From: Bacteroidia bacterium | GTDB lineage: Bacteria; Bacteroidota; Bacteroidia; Bacteroidales; Azobacteroidaceae | DNA: 19,455 bases | Direction of reading: 5' to 3' | Assembly: GCA_025996815.1 (NCBI GenBank) | Contig: BNTT01000043.1 | Location: 1 to 19,455, forward strand | Shown here: positions 6,242-14,519 of the stretch, one piece after another | Numbering within the stretch: position 1 is the first letter of the stretch | How the letters are laid out: the number at the start of each line of letters is the position of its first letter | Notes under the pieces: generated by a model | What the model was told of the DNA's origin: nothing | The model's database searches: none | Seen by the model: only the letters and a program-made list of their open reading frames with translations | Made by a program: the position numbers and the translations under genes

Positions 6242-7716
6242 ACAGGGCACTACTCGTTGTTTTTATGCTGTCCCTGTTGTGCAGTGAGGCGCGGGGTGGC
6301 AGTTTCCGGTTTTTTGAGTCGGAGATGGAGAGCAAATATCCTGATTTTCAGGAAGATGTGTTGTCGGATTCGCTCCGAATTTTTCTCACGGAGAAGGCTT
6401 TTTTCGATAAATCGTCCATCTATGCGGATGCCGTGAAGCGTTTTTATCGCGCCAACAATTATCAGCTCGTTTGGACAAAAGATTTTTTTGATAATCCCCG
6501 TATAGACACTTTGCTGAGCCATATTCAATGCTCTACCGTCCACGGATTAAATCCGGAACATTTCGAGAAAACAGCGATAATCCACTTGCGGGATTCCCTC
6601 AAAACCGGCTGGTTTGGAAAGGGAATGCCGGACATTTATCGGTCGTTTCGGCAGTTGGAATATCTGCTGACAAAAGCCTATATAGACTATGCCACGGGGC
6701 TGAAATACGGCTTTTTGTCGCCCCAAAAACTCTTTCCGCGAGCCTATTATATCGCCACTCAAACACCGGATTCGGCGCATTATGCCGATTTGTTTGCCGC
6801 GATGGATGCGCCGAGCGACTATTTAGCCGGTGTGCAGCCTGCCGACACGTTTTATCTTCAATTGCAGGCATTGCTGACGCAGTATCAAGATTCGCTGCCC
6901 TACTACAAGACCGTGCAAGCCAATTTGGAACGCTATCGCTGGAAGCGGAAAACTCCGCCTTCGGATAAATACATTCTGGTGAATGTGGCTGCGTTTAATC
7001 TGCTGGCGGTTGCGCCCGATAGCAAGCCTCTGACGATGAATGTGTGTGTAGGCAAAGTCACCAACCAGACGCCCCTGTTGGAAAGTGAAATAGCCTATAT
7101 GAATCTAAATCCCACATGGAATGTGCCCGCGAGCATCATTGAAAATGAAATCTATTGGGCAGTCAGAAAAGATTCCACCTATTTGACACGGCAACGAATG
7201 AAAATTTTGCGCGGCGAGAAAGAAATTGCCCCTGACTCGATTGATTGGGGAAAAATTGACCCCAAACATTTTCCCTACCAGATACGTCAAGACCCCGGCG
7301 ATGATAATTCTTTGGGCAGGATAAAGTTTATGTTCAAAAATCCTTTTGCTGTTTACCTGCACGACACGCCTTCCAAGCGACATTTTTTGCGGGCAAACAG
7401 GGCTGTGAGCCACGGCTGTGTGCGCGTGCAGCACCCCATGGATGTGGCTTATTTCTGTTTGCCGACGAAAGTCCCCGTCTATTTCGACCGGCTGAGGGCA
7501 AGTATCGACCTCCCGCCGATTTCCGAAGAGGGGAAAAAACTGAAAAAGCAAGGGCTGTTGGGGGTTTTGGACAATGACATCATCTTGCTGGCACCCAAAG
7601 TGCCCCTGACCATAGATTACCGCACGATTTATGCACTTCCGGATGGGAAAATTTATTTTGCGGATGATGTCTATGGCTTTGACACGGGGATTCGGAAGGC
7701 GTTACTCCTGAATTGA
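6238..7716 (+). CDS. YcbB-like L,D-transpeptidase (YkuD domain), periplasmic
   Basis: This 492-residue exported enzyme would form 3-3 peptidoglycan cross-links. A signal peptide ([20 protein letters not shown]) precedes a helical scaffold domain with a likely peptidoglycan-binding part (about 60-240). The YkuD catalytic domain begins near [14 protein letters not shown]. The active-site motif is intact: HDTPS about 17 residues before SHGCVRV, with catalytic Cys at 394 and His at 392 counted from this start. NLNPTWNVP is typical of the YcbB/LdtD type. The start at 6238 is preferred to the upstream ATG at 6214 because it overlaps the dedA stop as ATGA and begins the signal peptide directly. It is translationally coupled to dedA. 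No lesion is seen. Confidence 0.92.
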   Translation: MNRALLVVFMLSLLCSEARGGSFRFFESEMESKYPDFQEDVLSDSLRIFLTEKAFFDKSSIYADAVKRFYRANNYQLVWTKDFFDNPRIDTLLSHIQCSTVHGLNPEHFEKTAIIHLRDSLKTGWFGKGMPDIYRSFRQLEYLLTKAYIDYATGLKYGFLSPQKLFPRAYYIATQTPDSAHYADLFAAMDAPSDYLAGVQPADTFYLQLQALLTQYQDSLPYYKTVQANLERYRWKRKTPPSDKYILVNVAAFNLLAVAPDSKPLTMNVCVGKVTNQTPLLESEIAYMNLNPTWNVPASIIENEIYWAVRKDSTYLTRQRMKILRGEKEIAPDSIDWGKIDPKHFPYQIRQDPGDDNSLGRIKFMFKNPFAVYLHDTPSKRHFLRANRAVSHGCVRVQHPMDVAYFCLPTKVPVYFDRLRASIDLPPISEEGKKLKKQGLLGVLDNDIILLAPKVPLTIDYRTIYALPDGKIYFADDVYGFDTGIRKALLLN

Positions 7717-7786
7717 GGAAATTGCACCACAAAATTTTAATGATTTTTAACGTATGTAGAGGGTTACAATCTGCCGAATTTTTAAT

Positions 7787-7794
7787 TACCTTTG
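7787..7794 (+). promoter_or_regulatory. -7 box for the efflux operon, with long leader
   Basis: TACCTTTG lies 180 bp before the tolC start, with TTAC (7764-7767) 19 bp upstream. The predicted leader of roughly 170 nt contains a 5-bp hairpin TGAGG/CCTCA (7804-7820), a 21-codon ORF and a palindromic repeat. This leader is much longer than others in the window. Confidence 0.65.
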
Positions 7795-7828
7795 CAGCCG
7801 GAATGAGGTATATAGCCTCACGTATTAA

Positions 7829-7894
7829 ATGAAAAAGCAAAATTATTATTATCCTTTCTGCCATTGGGCTGGGGAATGGGAAATTCCCGATTGA
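7829..7894 (+). CDS. Possible 21-residue leader peptide upstream of tolC
   Basis: ATG at 7829 to TGA at 7892-7894 encodes MKKQNYYYPFCHWAGEWEIP plus D. It lies inside the predicted tolC leader, about 28 nt after the expected transcription start and just after a small hairpin. Three consecutive Tyr codons and two Trp codons would make it sensitive to slow translation. The 3' end overlaps the dyad GGGAAATTCCC (7878-7888). A role in attenuation of the efflux genes is only a possibility. Chance ORFs of this size are common. Confidence 0.3.
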   Translation: MKKQNYYYPFCHWAGEWEIPD

Positions 7895-7907
7895 GGTTTC
7901 AGCCAAC

Positions 7908-7944
7908 TTGTCATTGCGGGCTTGACCCGCAATCCCTTGTCATT
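7908..7944. repeat. Palindromic intergenic repeat ATTGCGGG/CCCGCAAT with TTGTCATT ends
   Basis: ATTGCGGG (7913-7920) and CCCGCAAT (7926-7933) form a perfect 8-bp stem around CTTGA. The element is flanked by direct TTGTCATT copies (about 7908-7914 and 7937-7944). A similar TCATTGCGGGCTTGACCCGC-type palindrome is, from memory, a dispersed repeat in many bacterial genomes. It lies about 30 bp before the tolC start, so in mRNA it would form a hairpin near the ribosome entry site. Confidence 0.65.
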
Positions 7945-7974
7945 ATTATTTTTAATTTCTAAAAAACAGTTTAA

Positions 7975-9303
7975 ATGAACAGATTTTTTTTGTGCATAAT
8001 GTCGCTTTTGGCATTATGTCCCGCGGGCGGGTTTGCCCAACCATCCGTAAAGACGGGGCGCGCCCCGTCTCTACAACAACGGATTACGATTGATGAAATG
8101 TTTGCGCTTGCCGACCAAAACAGTAAGTCGTTGCGACCGAGCACAACCGGTATCAGCGAGGCGCGCGAAGCCGTGAATGTTGCCAAGAATGCGCGGCTGC
8201 CCGATATTGATGCCTCGCTGTCGTTCAGTTACTTGGGCGATGGGTATATTTCCGACCGCGATTTTTTCAACGGAATGACTGCGCCGATACCTTCTTTCGG
8301 CAATAATTTTGCGTTGGAAGTGTCGCAGGTGATTTATGCCGGCGGCGCGATTTCTTCCGGAATTGAAATCGCCAAGTTGCAGGAGCGCAATGCGCAATTG
8401 GGTTTGGAGACAAGTCGCAATACTATTCGCTTTCAATTGGTTGGCTATTACCTCGATTTGTTCAAACAGCAAAACCTGTTGCAGGTGTATGAAAAGAATA
8501 TTGAGCAAACCAAGCAGGTGTTGCACGATATTCAGGCAAAAGGCAATGAGGGCATTGTTTTGAAGAACGACATCACGCGCTATGAATTGCTGTTGGCAAA
8601 TCTCGAACTTGCTCGCACGCAAATTCGGAATGCGATTGCCATTCTGAATAATAATTTGGTGACGATGCTTGGATTGCCCGCCGATGTGCAACTCAATCCG
8701 CAAATACCCACCGTGGAGGCGCGATTAACCGCGCCCCCACCAATTGAGCATTCGCCGGAATTGAAACGCTTGTCGCTGGCGGCGCAAATCAATGAGCATC
8801 AGGACAAAATCATCAAATCGGAGCGATTGCCGAAATTGGCTTTGTTTGCCGGAAACCATTTGGACGGACCGATTACGTTTGAAATTCAGCCGATTAACAA
8901 GAATTTTAATTATTGGTATGCCGGAATTGGCGTGAACTATAAATTGTCGTCGTTGTACGAAACAAAAAAATCCGTCAATCGCCACAAATTCACGATTCAA
9001 CGCATCAAAGAGCAATACGATGATGCCAAAGAGCAAACCGAATTGGCAATAAAAGCGGATTATATCCGATATTTGGAAACTTACGAGCAACTGAATACGC
9101 AGCAAAAGAGCGTTGAACTCGCCAATCAGAATTATGCAGTGGTCAGCAATCGCTACAAAAACGATATGGCACTGCTCACCGATATGCTGGATGCGAGCAA
9201 TGCCAAGTTGTCGGCGGAGGTGCAGCTTTCTAATGCGCAAATCAATATTATTTTTAATTATTATAGATTACTTTTTATTTCAGGGACATTGTCTGAACCT
9301 TGA
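7975..9303 (+). CDS. TolC-like outer-membrane efflux channel
   Basis: This 442-residue protein has signal peptide MNRFFLCIMSLLALCPAGGFA followed by the outer-membrane efflux protein fold: two coiled-coil repeats with the typical ITIDEMFALADQNSKSLRP N-terminal helix, and long alternating helices (160-260 and 330-425). It forms the trimeric exit duct for the adaptor and MFS pump encoded downstream. The gene is modified by repeats at both ends. A palindrome encodes residues 25-33 just after the signal peptide, and the final codons and stop (LSEP-stop) come from the left arm of a 104-bp inverted repeat. Length is in the normal range and the frame is intact, so the protein is probably functional. 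The leader is long (see the promoter at 7787). Confidence 0.9.
   Translation: MNRFFLCIMSLLALCPAGGFAQPSVKTGRAPSLQQRITIDEMFALADQNSKSLRPSTTGISEAREAVNVAKNARLPDIDASLSFSYLGDGYISDRDFFNGMTAPIPSFGNNFALEVSQVIYAGGAISSGIEIAKLQERNAQLGLETSRNTIRFQLVGYYLDLFKQQNLLQVYEKNIEQTKQVLHDIQAKGNEGIVLKNDITRYELLLANLELARTQIRNAIAILNNNLVTMLGLPADVQLNPQIPTVEARLTAPPPIEHSPELKRLSLAAQINEHQDKIIKSERLPKLALFAGNHLDGPITFEIQPINKNFNYWYAGIGVNYKLSSLYETKKSVNRHKFTIQRIKEQYDDAKEQTELAIKADYIRYLETYEQLNTQQKSVELANQNYAVVSNRYKNDMALLTDMLDASNAKLSAEVQLSNAQINIIFNYYRLLFISGTLSEP
8047..8074. repeat. 28-bp GC-rich palindrome inside tolC
   Basis: AGACGGGGCGCGCCCCGTCT (8051-8070) is a perfect palindrome. With flanks GTA.../...CTAC the symmetry extends to 8047-8074 with a single mismatch. 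It is far more GC-rich than its surroundings and encodes the variable residues 25-33 between signal peptide and mature protein. Confidence 0.8.
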
Positions 9304-9394
9304 TTTTCATAAGATTAAAAAGATTCTCAAGATTACTTTAATCGAGAAAAAATCATGGAAATCTTAAAAATCTTATGAAAATCAAGGTTCAGAC
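9291..9394. repeat. 104-bp inverted-repeat element bridging tolC and emrA
   Basis: Arms at 9291-9316 and 9369-9394 are perfect inverted copies of 26 bp starting GTCTGAACCTTGATTTTCAT, and pairing continues imperfectly inwards. The interior is A/T-rich (AAGATT-like motifs). The left arm supplies the last codons and stop of tolC, and the right arm supplies a false ATG at 9375. It resembles a non-coding miniature inverted-repeat element. No flanking target duplication is obvious. Confidence 0.85.
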
Positions 9395-9410
9395 GAAAAA
9401 ATTAAACATT

Positions 9411-10442
9411 ATGAACAAGAAAAATAAAAAACTTATCATCAACATTGTAGTTATCGCACTTATTTTGTGCGGACTCGCGTGGATTGCCTCACTGTTTATT
9501 CACGTGGGCGGCGAATACACTAACAATGCTTACGTCAACCGCGATATGGTTGTGATGTCGAGCCGTGTGCAAGGTTTTGTGAAAAAGATTTACTTCGACG
9601 AATTTCAGCCGGTGCGCAAGGGCGACACGCTACTCGTGATTGAAGATGCCGAATTTCGTCTGCGGGTGGCGCAGGCGGAAGCCGATTATCAGAGGGCTTT
9701 GTCGGGAAAATCGGCGATGGCAAGCACCATTAACACCACGCAAAACAATCTTTCTGTGTCGGATGCCGGCATTGAAGAAATGCGGATTTTGCTGCAAAAT
9801 GCGGAAAAAGATTACCTGCGCTATCAAAAACTGTTGGCGGAATCAGCTGTTACGCAGCAACAATACGATGGCGTGAAAACGAATTACGATGCGATGCGTG
9901 CCAAATATGAAATGCTGGTGCGCCAAAAACAATCCACCACGCTCGTAAAAGCCGAGCAGACACAGCGTTTAGGACAAACCGTTTCCGGCATACAGATAGC
10001 GGAGGCGGCGTTGGAAATCGCCAAACTGAATTTGTCATACACGGTTATTCTTGCGCCTTGCGATGGGAAAACCGGGCGTAAAACCATTCAGGAGGGCGAA
10101 TTGGTGATGCCGGGTAAGCATCTGCTTGCAGTGGTGAGCGATGAGGACAAATGGGTGGTGGCGAATTTCCGCGAAACGCAGATGCAGCACATTCAGGTGG
10201 GCAGCAGGGTGGCGATTGAAATTGATGCTTTTCCCGCGTGCAAATTTGAGGGCGTTGTCGCCTCTATTTCCAATGCTTCGGGTGCGCAGTATTCGCCCGC
10301 CTCGCCTGACCATTCTGTGGGCAATTTTGTGAAAGTGGAACAGCGCATTCCGGTGAAAATTCTTTTTACGGCGAATAATGATGCTGCCGTTCTTGTGCAG
10401 TTGACTTCGGGGATGAATGTGGAATGTGTGGTAAAATATTGA
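9411..10442 (+). CDS. HlyD/EmrA-family membrane fusion protein
   Basis: This 343-residue periplasmic adaptor is anchored by one N-terminal membrane helix (about 7-28). It has the EmrA signature order: GGEYTNNAYVNRD then VQGFVKKIYFDEFQPVRKGD (first lipoyl half), a coiled-coil hairpin (about 80-200), LSYTVILAPCDGKTG (second lipoyl half) and a beta-barrel with WVVANFRETQ. It links the inner-membrane MFS pump to TolC. The start at 9411 is preferred to the in-frame ATG at 9375 because the first 12 codons of the longer form are the right arm of a repeat and lack adaptor character. Its usual MFS partner is not next to it but 1.6 kb downstream. Confidence 0.92.
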   Translation: MNKKNKKLIINIVVIALILCGLAWIASLFIHVGGEYTNNAYVNRDMVVMSSRVQGFVKKIYFDEFQPVRKGDTLLVIEDAEFRLRVAQAEADYQRALSGKSAMASTINTTQNNLSVSDAGIEEMRILLQNAEKDYLRYQKLLAESAVTQQQYDGVKTNYDAMRAKYEMLVRQKQSTTLVKAEQTQRLGQTVSGIQIAEAALEIAKLNLSYTVILAPCDGKTGRKTIQEGELVMPGKHLLAVVSDEDKWVVANFRETQMQHIQVGSRVAIEIDAFPACKFEGVVASISNASGAQYSPASPDHSVGNFVKVEQRIPVKILFTANNDAAVLVQLTSGMNVECVVKY

Positions 10443-10453
10443 GGGAATTTGCG

Positions 10454-10461
10454 TATCTTTG
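10454..10461 (+). promoter_or_regulatory. -7 box for the acyltransferase/DUF4421 genes
   Basis: TATCTTTG fits TAnnTTTG and lies 12 bp after the emrA stop. This suggests the two inserted genes have their own transcription start. The 31-bp block from 10451 is nearly identical to that at 15288-15318. Confidence 0.65.
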
Positions 10462-10509
10462 CAAAAATATTTTTAATATAAATACTTAAAATATAGGAGA
10501 TTAAAAAAA

Positions 10510-11052
10510 ATGGACAATAAATTTATCAAAAAAGGCACAAGTTCCAACATTGAACAGTTGCAATTTAATTTGCGTGCAACAGAAGATAAAATTTATCTGA
10601 CGGTTGGCGAAGATTGCGTTATCGCCGGTACTATCAATTTGCAGCGAGGACAAATGAAAATAGGCGACAGAGTGATGGTGAACGAGGGAACAACTTTTTA
10701 TTGTACCGATAATATAACCATAGGAAATGATGTGATGTTTTCTTGGGGTTGCACAATAGTAGATAGCAATATGCACTCTACCGATTCACGCGAACGCTTA
10801 AAGGATACTGCAACCGCGCGGGAAAAAATCGAAAATCATACGATGGGGCAAGATATGGATTGGTCGGTTATAAAATGTGCTCCCGTTGTTATAAAAGACA
10901 AGGCGTGGATTGGTTTTCAGTCCATTATTATGAAAGGCGTTACAATAGGCGAAGGGGCTATTGTTGCGGCAGGAAGCGTAGTAACAAAAGATGTGCCTGA
11001 TTATGCAGTGGTGGGTGGTAATCCTGCCGTAGTATTAAAATACACAACGTAA
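10510..11052 (+). CDS. Left-handed beta-helix (hexapeptide) O-acyltransferase
   Basis: This 180-residue protein has hexapeptide repeats in two blocks (about 30-80 and 120-160: [39 protein letters not shown]) and the conserved C-terminal [11 protein letters not shown]. The catalytic His is H89 in DSNMHSTD, as in maltose/galactoside or LPS/capsule O-acetyltransferases, which use acetyl-CoA. Length fits the family. It probably modifies a surface sugar, but the substrate cannot be read. Its own -7 box and clear AT-richness compared with emrA and tolC suggest it was inserted into the efflux locus together with the next gene. It is cytoplasmic, with no signal peptide. Confidence 0.88.
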   Translation: MDNKFIKKGTSSNIEQLQFNLRATEDKIYLTVGEDCVIAGTINLQRGQMKIGDRVMVNEGTTFYCTDNITIGNDVMFSWGCTIVDSNMHSTDSRERLKDTATAREKIENHTMGQDMDWSVIKCAPVVIKDKAWIGFQSIIMKGVTIGEGAIVAAGSVVTKDVPDYAVVGGNPAVVLKYTT

Positions 11053-11088
11053 GTTAAGAACAGATGATATCCAATTTATTAATAAGCA

Positions 11089-12003
11089 ATGAAAATTAGA
11101 TTTTCTCTATTTATATTCGGTCTGATTTTAACAGCAGGTAATTGTTTTTGTCAAACCGAGAATGATTCCACTTATTGGGAACCCTACGAGCCCAAAAAAA
11201 TCTCAATAACGGGGTATCTCTCTCGCAATTCCATCAACATAGAATCCGATGAAAAACTTTATGTGCCCAACAGCCCACTGAATATTGGTGCAAGCCTTGC
11301 CGTAAAAAATATAATTCTCGACTTGGACTACAAATTGGGACTTACACTTGATAAAACGAAGGGCAAAACTCAGTCGTTGGATATTCAATTGCACCAATAC
11401 GGCAGACATTTTTTGATGGACATATTTGTTCAAATGTATAAAGGTTTTTATAGCCAAGATGATGTGAGCCGCAAAATAGAAATCTATCCCAACTTGTCTG
11501 CGTGGCAGGTCGGTGCTGAGGGCACTTATCTTTGCAACGGAAATAAATTTTCGGCGAAACCTTTTACGCAGTGGCAGCGACAACTCAAGTCTGTAGGCAG
11601 TTTTGTGGTGGGCGGAGGTGCTTATTGGAGCAAAATAAACTTGAGTGATGATATGTCTGTTGCGGAGAAAAAGCAGATTGATAATGTTCAAATTGGGATA
11701 AATGCCGGTTATGCCTATACAAGGGTCATCAATCCGCATTGGCAGATGTCCGGTGTTATTACTGCAGGATTAAATTTTGGAAATGAAACGGATTTGCTAC
11801 GCAACAAAGAAATAACCATTTATCCGACGGGTTTACTACGGGGTGCATTGGGGTATCACAAAGCGGATTGGGGCATAGCATTGTTGGTATTGGCACATAA
11901 CAATTCGCTGTATGTTTCTAAAAACAATCCACTGAATTTGACTTCCCTAAATGTGAAAATTGCCTACACGAAAACTTTTGACATAGGGAGAACTCAAAAA
12001 TAA
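11089..12003 (+). CDS. DUF4421-like outer-membrane beta-barrel protein
   Basis: This 304-residue exported protein has signal peptide MKIRFSLFIFGLILTAGNCFCQ. It then has alternating amphipathic strands with a YVPNSPLNIGASLAV segment and AYTKTFDI at the end, the pattern of the Bacteroidetes DUF4421 family. The function of that family is unknown. It follows the acyltransferase by 36 bp with no visible promoter, so the two are probably co-transcribed. An outer-membrane location beside a sugar acyltransferase hints at a surface-polysaccharide role, but this is weak inference. It separates the EmrA and EmrB genes. Base composition is AT-rich like its upstream partner. Confidence 0.75.
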   Translation: MKIRFSLFIFGLILTAGNCFCQTENDSTYWEPYEPKKISITGYLSRNSINIESDEKLYVPNSPLNIGASLAVKNIILDLDYKLGLTLDKTKGKTQSLDIQLHQYGRHFLMDIFVQMYKGFYSQDDVSRKIEIYPNLSAWQVGAEGTYLCNGNKFSAKPFTQWQRQLKSVGSFVVGGGAYWSKINLSDDMSVAEKKQIDNVQIGINAGYAYTRVINPHWQMSGVITAGLNFGNETDLLRNKEITIYPTGLLRGALGYHKADWGIALLVLAHNNSLYVSKNNPLNLTSLNVKIAYTKTFDIGRTQK

Positions 12004-12027
12004 CAATGCTAATACACAAATTAAGAT

Positions 12028-13542
12028 ATGCAACAACAAAATCAAATTTTCCGCTTTATGTCGTTCAAGGACTTTGTCCCCGACAGCATTCGTTTCTGGA
12101 TTTACATGCTGTTTCTGGCGTGTTTCCAATTTTCCAACGGCATGTATTTTACCGCGATGAGCCAAATGGAGGGCAGCCTCTCCATTACGCCAAACGATGT
12201 GAAGATGATGAGCCACGCTATGTTGATTGGCTTGACGATGTACTTTCCGGTGGCATTTCGACTGAAATTCCGTTTCACGAACCGCACTTGCCTGATAGCG
12301 GCTGCACTTATGCTGATTGGATGCAACCTTATTGTGCCGTATGTTCATTCAACGCCTTTGCTCATTTTGCTTTGCTTTATTGCAGGATTTGCGCGGCTGT
12401 TTGGCACATTTGAGTGCCTTTCGTCCGTTTTGCCCAAAGTTGCGCCCACGCACAACTATGCGGTATTTCTCTCGTTTGTGTTTTTCATTGTGCTCGGCGT
12501 GATTCACGTTTTTGACATTGCAAGCACTTATGTCATTTACTTTTACAATTGGCGGTATGTGCACCTTTTAGCCATTGGCTTGCTGCTCGTTGTAATTTTG
12601 TGCGCCTACGTGCTGATGCGCCCTTTCCGTCCGATGCCGAAAATGCCGCTCTTCGGTGTCGATTGGCTGGGAATGGTGCTGTGGAGCACGTTTATACTTT
12701 CGCTCATCTTTGTGGTGCAGTACGGCAACCAACTTAACTGGTTGGATTCGGCGTACATTCGCGCGGCACTCGGTGCGGCAACGTTGGCATTGGCATTTAG
12801 TCTGTGGAGGCTGTTTAATATACGGCACCCCTTTTTGGAAGTGGATGCGTTCAAAACAAAAAACCTGCTTAATTTGTTGGTGATATTCCTGCTGATGGGC
12901 ATTCTGCTTACGACAAAAACGGTTTTGCAAAATACGTTTACCGGCGCAATCCTCCATTTCGACACGCTCAATACGGCTTCGCTCAAATGGTTTGAATTTT
13001 TCGGAATGGCGTTGGGCGCAGTCTTCTCGTGGTTTACCCTCTCCCGCCTGCAATGGCATAAAAAATTGGTGACATTTATCGGAATGTCGTTTATCGTGCT
13101 CTACACCGTGATGATGTATTTTTTAATATCGCCCGCCACCAATATCGAAAAACTGTACCTGCCGCTCGTTTGCTGCGGTTTCGGGCAGGTCGTTATTTTC
13201 ATCACGCTAACGGTTTATGCGCAAGCCACCGCCCAATTTAGAAACTATTTTCAGGTGATTTGCATATTGGGATTTATCCGCACCGGCATTGCTTCGCCTA
13301 TCGGAGATGCGATTTATTCCCGCGCCATGAGCGGTGTGCTGTCGAAAAATCTGGCTTTGCTCGGCGAAAATGCTGCACAATCCGGTTTGCCAATGCTCAA
13401 TACGCTGCAAGAACTGTTTGGATATAGCGTGATTTTGGGCGTGATTACTTTGATAGCCATTGCTGCCTCGCGTTTCAAAAAGCATATTGGGATGCCTGTG
13501 CCTACTTTTGTGCGGATGTATCGGGTGTTGATGAAAAAATAA
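12028..13542 (+). CDS. EmrB-like MFS drug/efflux transporter (DHA2 type)
   Basis: This 504-residue inner-membrane protein has about 14 hydrophobic segments and no signal peptide, matching the DHA2/EmrB group, which uses proton motive force. The N-terminal region (FRFMSFKDFVPDSIRFWIY then YFTAMSQMEGSLSI) and the charged C-terminal tail are typical of Bacteroidetes EmrB-like pumps paired with EmrA and TolC. It lies 24 bp after the DUF4421 gene and probably depends on the upstream promoters. Its partners are 1.6 kb upstream, separated by two unrelated genes. The classical DHA1 motif-A sequence is not evident, so substrate prediction is unsafe. Confidence 0.88.
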   Translation: MQQQNQIFRFMSFKDFVPDSIRFWIYMLFLACFQFSNGMYFTAMSQMEGSLSITPNDVKMMSHAMLIGLTMYFPVAFRLKFRFTNRTCLIAAALMLIGCNLIVPYVHSTPLLILLCFIAGFARLFGTFECLSSVLPKVAPTHNYAVFLSFVFFIVLGVIHVFDIASTYVIYFYNWRYVHLLAIGLLLVVILCAYVLMRPFRPMPKMPLFGVDWLGMVLWSTFILSLIFVVQYGNQLNWLDSAYIRAALGAATLALAFSLWRLFNIRHPFLEVDAFKTKNLLNLLVIFLLMGILLTTKTVLQNTFTGAILHFDTLNTASLKWFEFFGMALGAVFSWFTLSRLQWHKKLVTFIGMSFIVLYTVMMYFLISPATNIEKLYLPLVCCGFGQVVIFITLTVYAQATAQFRNYFQVICILGFIRTGIASPIGDAIYSRAMSGVLSKNLALLGENAAQSGLPMLNTLQELFGYSVILGVITLIAIAASRFKKHIGMPVPTFVRMYRVLMKK

Positions 13543-13558
13543 CTAATTTTAAATAAAA

Positions 13559-13651
13559 ATGTATCAGAACGTCGGTTTTGAAATCGCTAATGATATTGAG
13601 CCGGAATATTTCAGTTATGTGCGTGCTAAAAAAAATTGCAGAACAAAATAA
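13559..13651 (+). pseudogene. Possible GNAT acetyltransferase C-terminal remnant
   Basis: The 30-codon ORF MYQNVGFEIANDIEPEYFSY... begins 16 bp after emrB with an A-rich leader. The Y-x-N-x-GF pattern followed by an acidic turn and Y.YVR resembles the end of a GNAT acetyltransferase. Nothing of the preceding 100 residues is present, so it is either a fragment or a chance ORF. It lies directly upstream of the AbiE promoter. Confidence 0.25.
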
Positions 13652-13657
13652 TTGTTG

Positions 13658-13665
13658 TAACTTTG
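13658..13665 (+). promoter_or_regulatory. -7 box for the abiEi/abiEii operon
   Basis: TAACTTTG with ATTG (13635-13638) exactly 19 bp upstream is the best full promoter in the window (TTTG-N19-TAnnTTTG). It decides the start of abiEi at 13716. The ORF is open from 13578 but those codons precede or span the promoter. Confidence 0.75.
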
Positions 13666-13715
13666 CGGTTTATTACGGAAATCATAATAAATTGCAAAGT
13701 AGCACTAATAAAGAA

Positions 13716-14519
13716 ATGGTGGAAAAGATACAAATAAATTGGGATAATTTTGTAAATTCAGTTTTGGCTCGTTGGCGATTTTCATTTACAATCAGCGAGT
13801 TAAGAGAGGAATTTCATTTGTCGGATGCTGTGTTAAATCAGGGATTGTACCGTTTGACACAAAAGAAAAAGATAAAAAAAATTCGCAAGGGTTTTTATGC
13901 TGTTTTGCCACCGACATACCAGCAATTTGGCTATTTACCGATGTATTCGTATATCAACAACCTGATGAAGTCGCTCGGCAAGCCCTATTATGTGAGTTTG
14001 CTGACGGCAGCCCAACTGCATGGCGCGGCGCACCAAAAGCCAATGGTTGAGTTTGTTACGACAACCTATCCTGTGCCGCGAAGTATTATTAACAAGCAAA
14101 TGAAACTCTATTTTGTGGGCAAAAAACAACTTTTGACGGACGGAATTGTAGAAAAAAAGGGGGAGGGCGGATATTTTAATGTTTCGTCGCCCGAACTTAC
14201 TGCTTTCGATTTGCTCGACCAAATCCGCCGTTTCGGATTGAACCACATTACTACTGTTTTGCAGGAATTACACGAAGTAATGACAGTTTCGGCATTGAAA
14301 AAAATTGCCGTTCAAAACAATAATATTTCTAATATTCAACGGCTTGGCTATATTTTGGAAAATTTTTGCGAAAATCAAAAATTAGCCGGTGTTTTAAGTA
14401 AAATATTGGCAAAAAGAGACTGTTTTCCTGTTCCGCTTTCGCCTCTGAAAGGAAGCAGCGGAAAAATTGATAAAAAATGGCAAATAATTATTAACACCGA
14501 AATAGACCCCGACTTATGA
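13716..14519 (+). CDS. abiEi: AbiEi-like type IV antitoxin / transcriptional repressor
   Basis: This 267-residue cytoplasmic protein has an N-terminal winged helix-turn-helix (about 20-65: FTISELREEFHLSD then LYRLTQKKKIKKIRKGFYAV) and the antitoxin domain with GKPYYVSLLTAAQLHG and SSPELTAFDLLDQ. These match AbiEi antitoxins, which bind inverted repeats in their own promoter and neutralise the AbiEii nucleotidyltransferase. The stop overlaps the AbiEii start as ATGA, the standard arrangement. No clear inverted-repeat operator was seen downstream of the -7 box, so autoregulation is inferred from the family only. Length is slightly below the larger AbiEi members. Confidence 0.88.
   Translation: MVEKIQINWDNFVNSVLARWRFSFTISELREEFHLSDAVLNQGLYRLTQKKKIKKIRKGFYAVLPPTYQQFGYLPMYSYINNLMKSLGKPYYVSLLTAAQLHGAAHQKPMVEFVTTTYPVPRSIINKQMKLYFVGKKQLLTDGIVEKKGEGGYFNVSSPELTAFDLLDQIRRFGLNHITTVLQELHEVMTVSALKKIAVQNNNISNIQRLGYILENFCENQKLAGVLSKILAKRDCFPVPLSPLKGSSGKIDKKWQIIINTEIDPDL

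Noticed and set aside
8071..8703. 210-codon minus-strand ORF within tolC
   Set aside because: It is a shadow of the tolC reading frame in GC-balanced DNA with no recognisable motif.
9375..9410. Longer EmrA start at 9375
   Set aside because: These codons are the right arm of the inverted repeat. The ATG at 9411 follows an A-rich leader and starts the usual short cytoplasmic tail before the membrane helix.
12006..12413. 135-codon ORF overlapping the emrB start
   Set aside because: It is out of frame with the strongly hydrophobic EmrB-like protein, is Cys/His-rich and has no domain.
13578..13715. Upstream extension of AbiEi
   Set aside because: The best promoter in the window lies inside this stretch (13635-13665), so these codons would not be transcribed with the gene.
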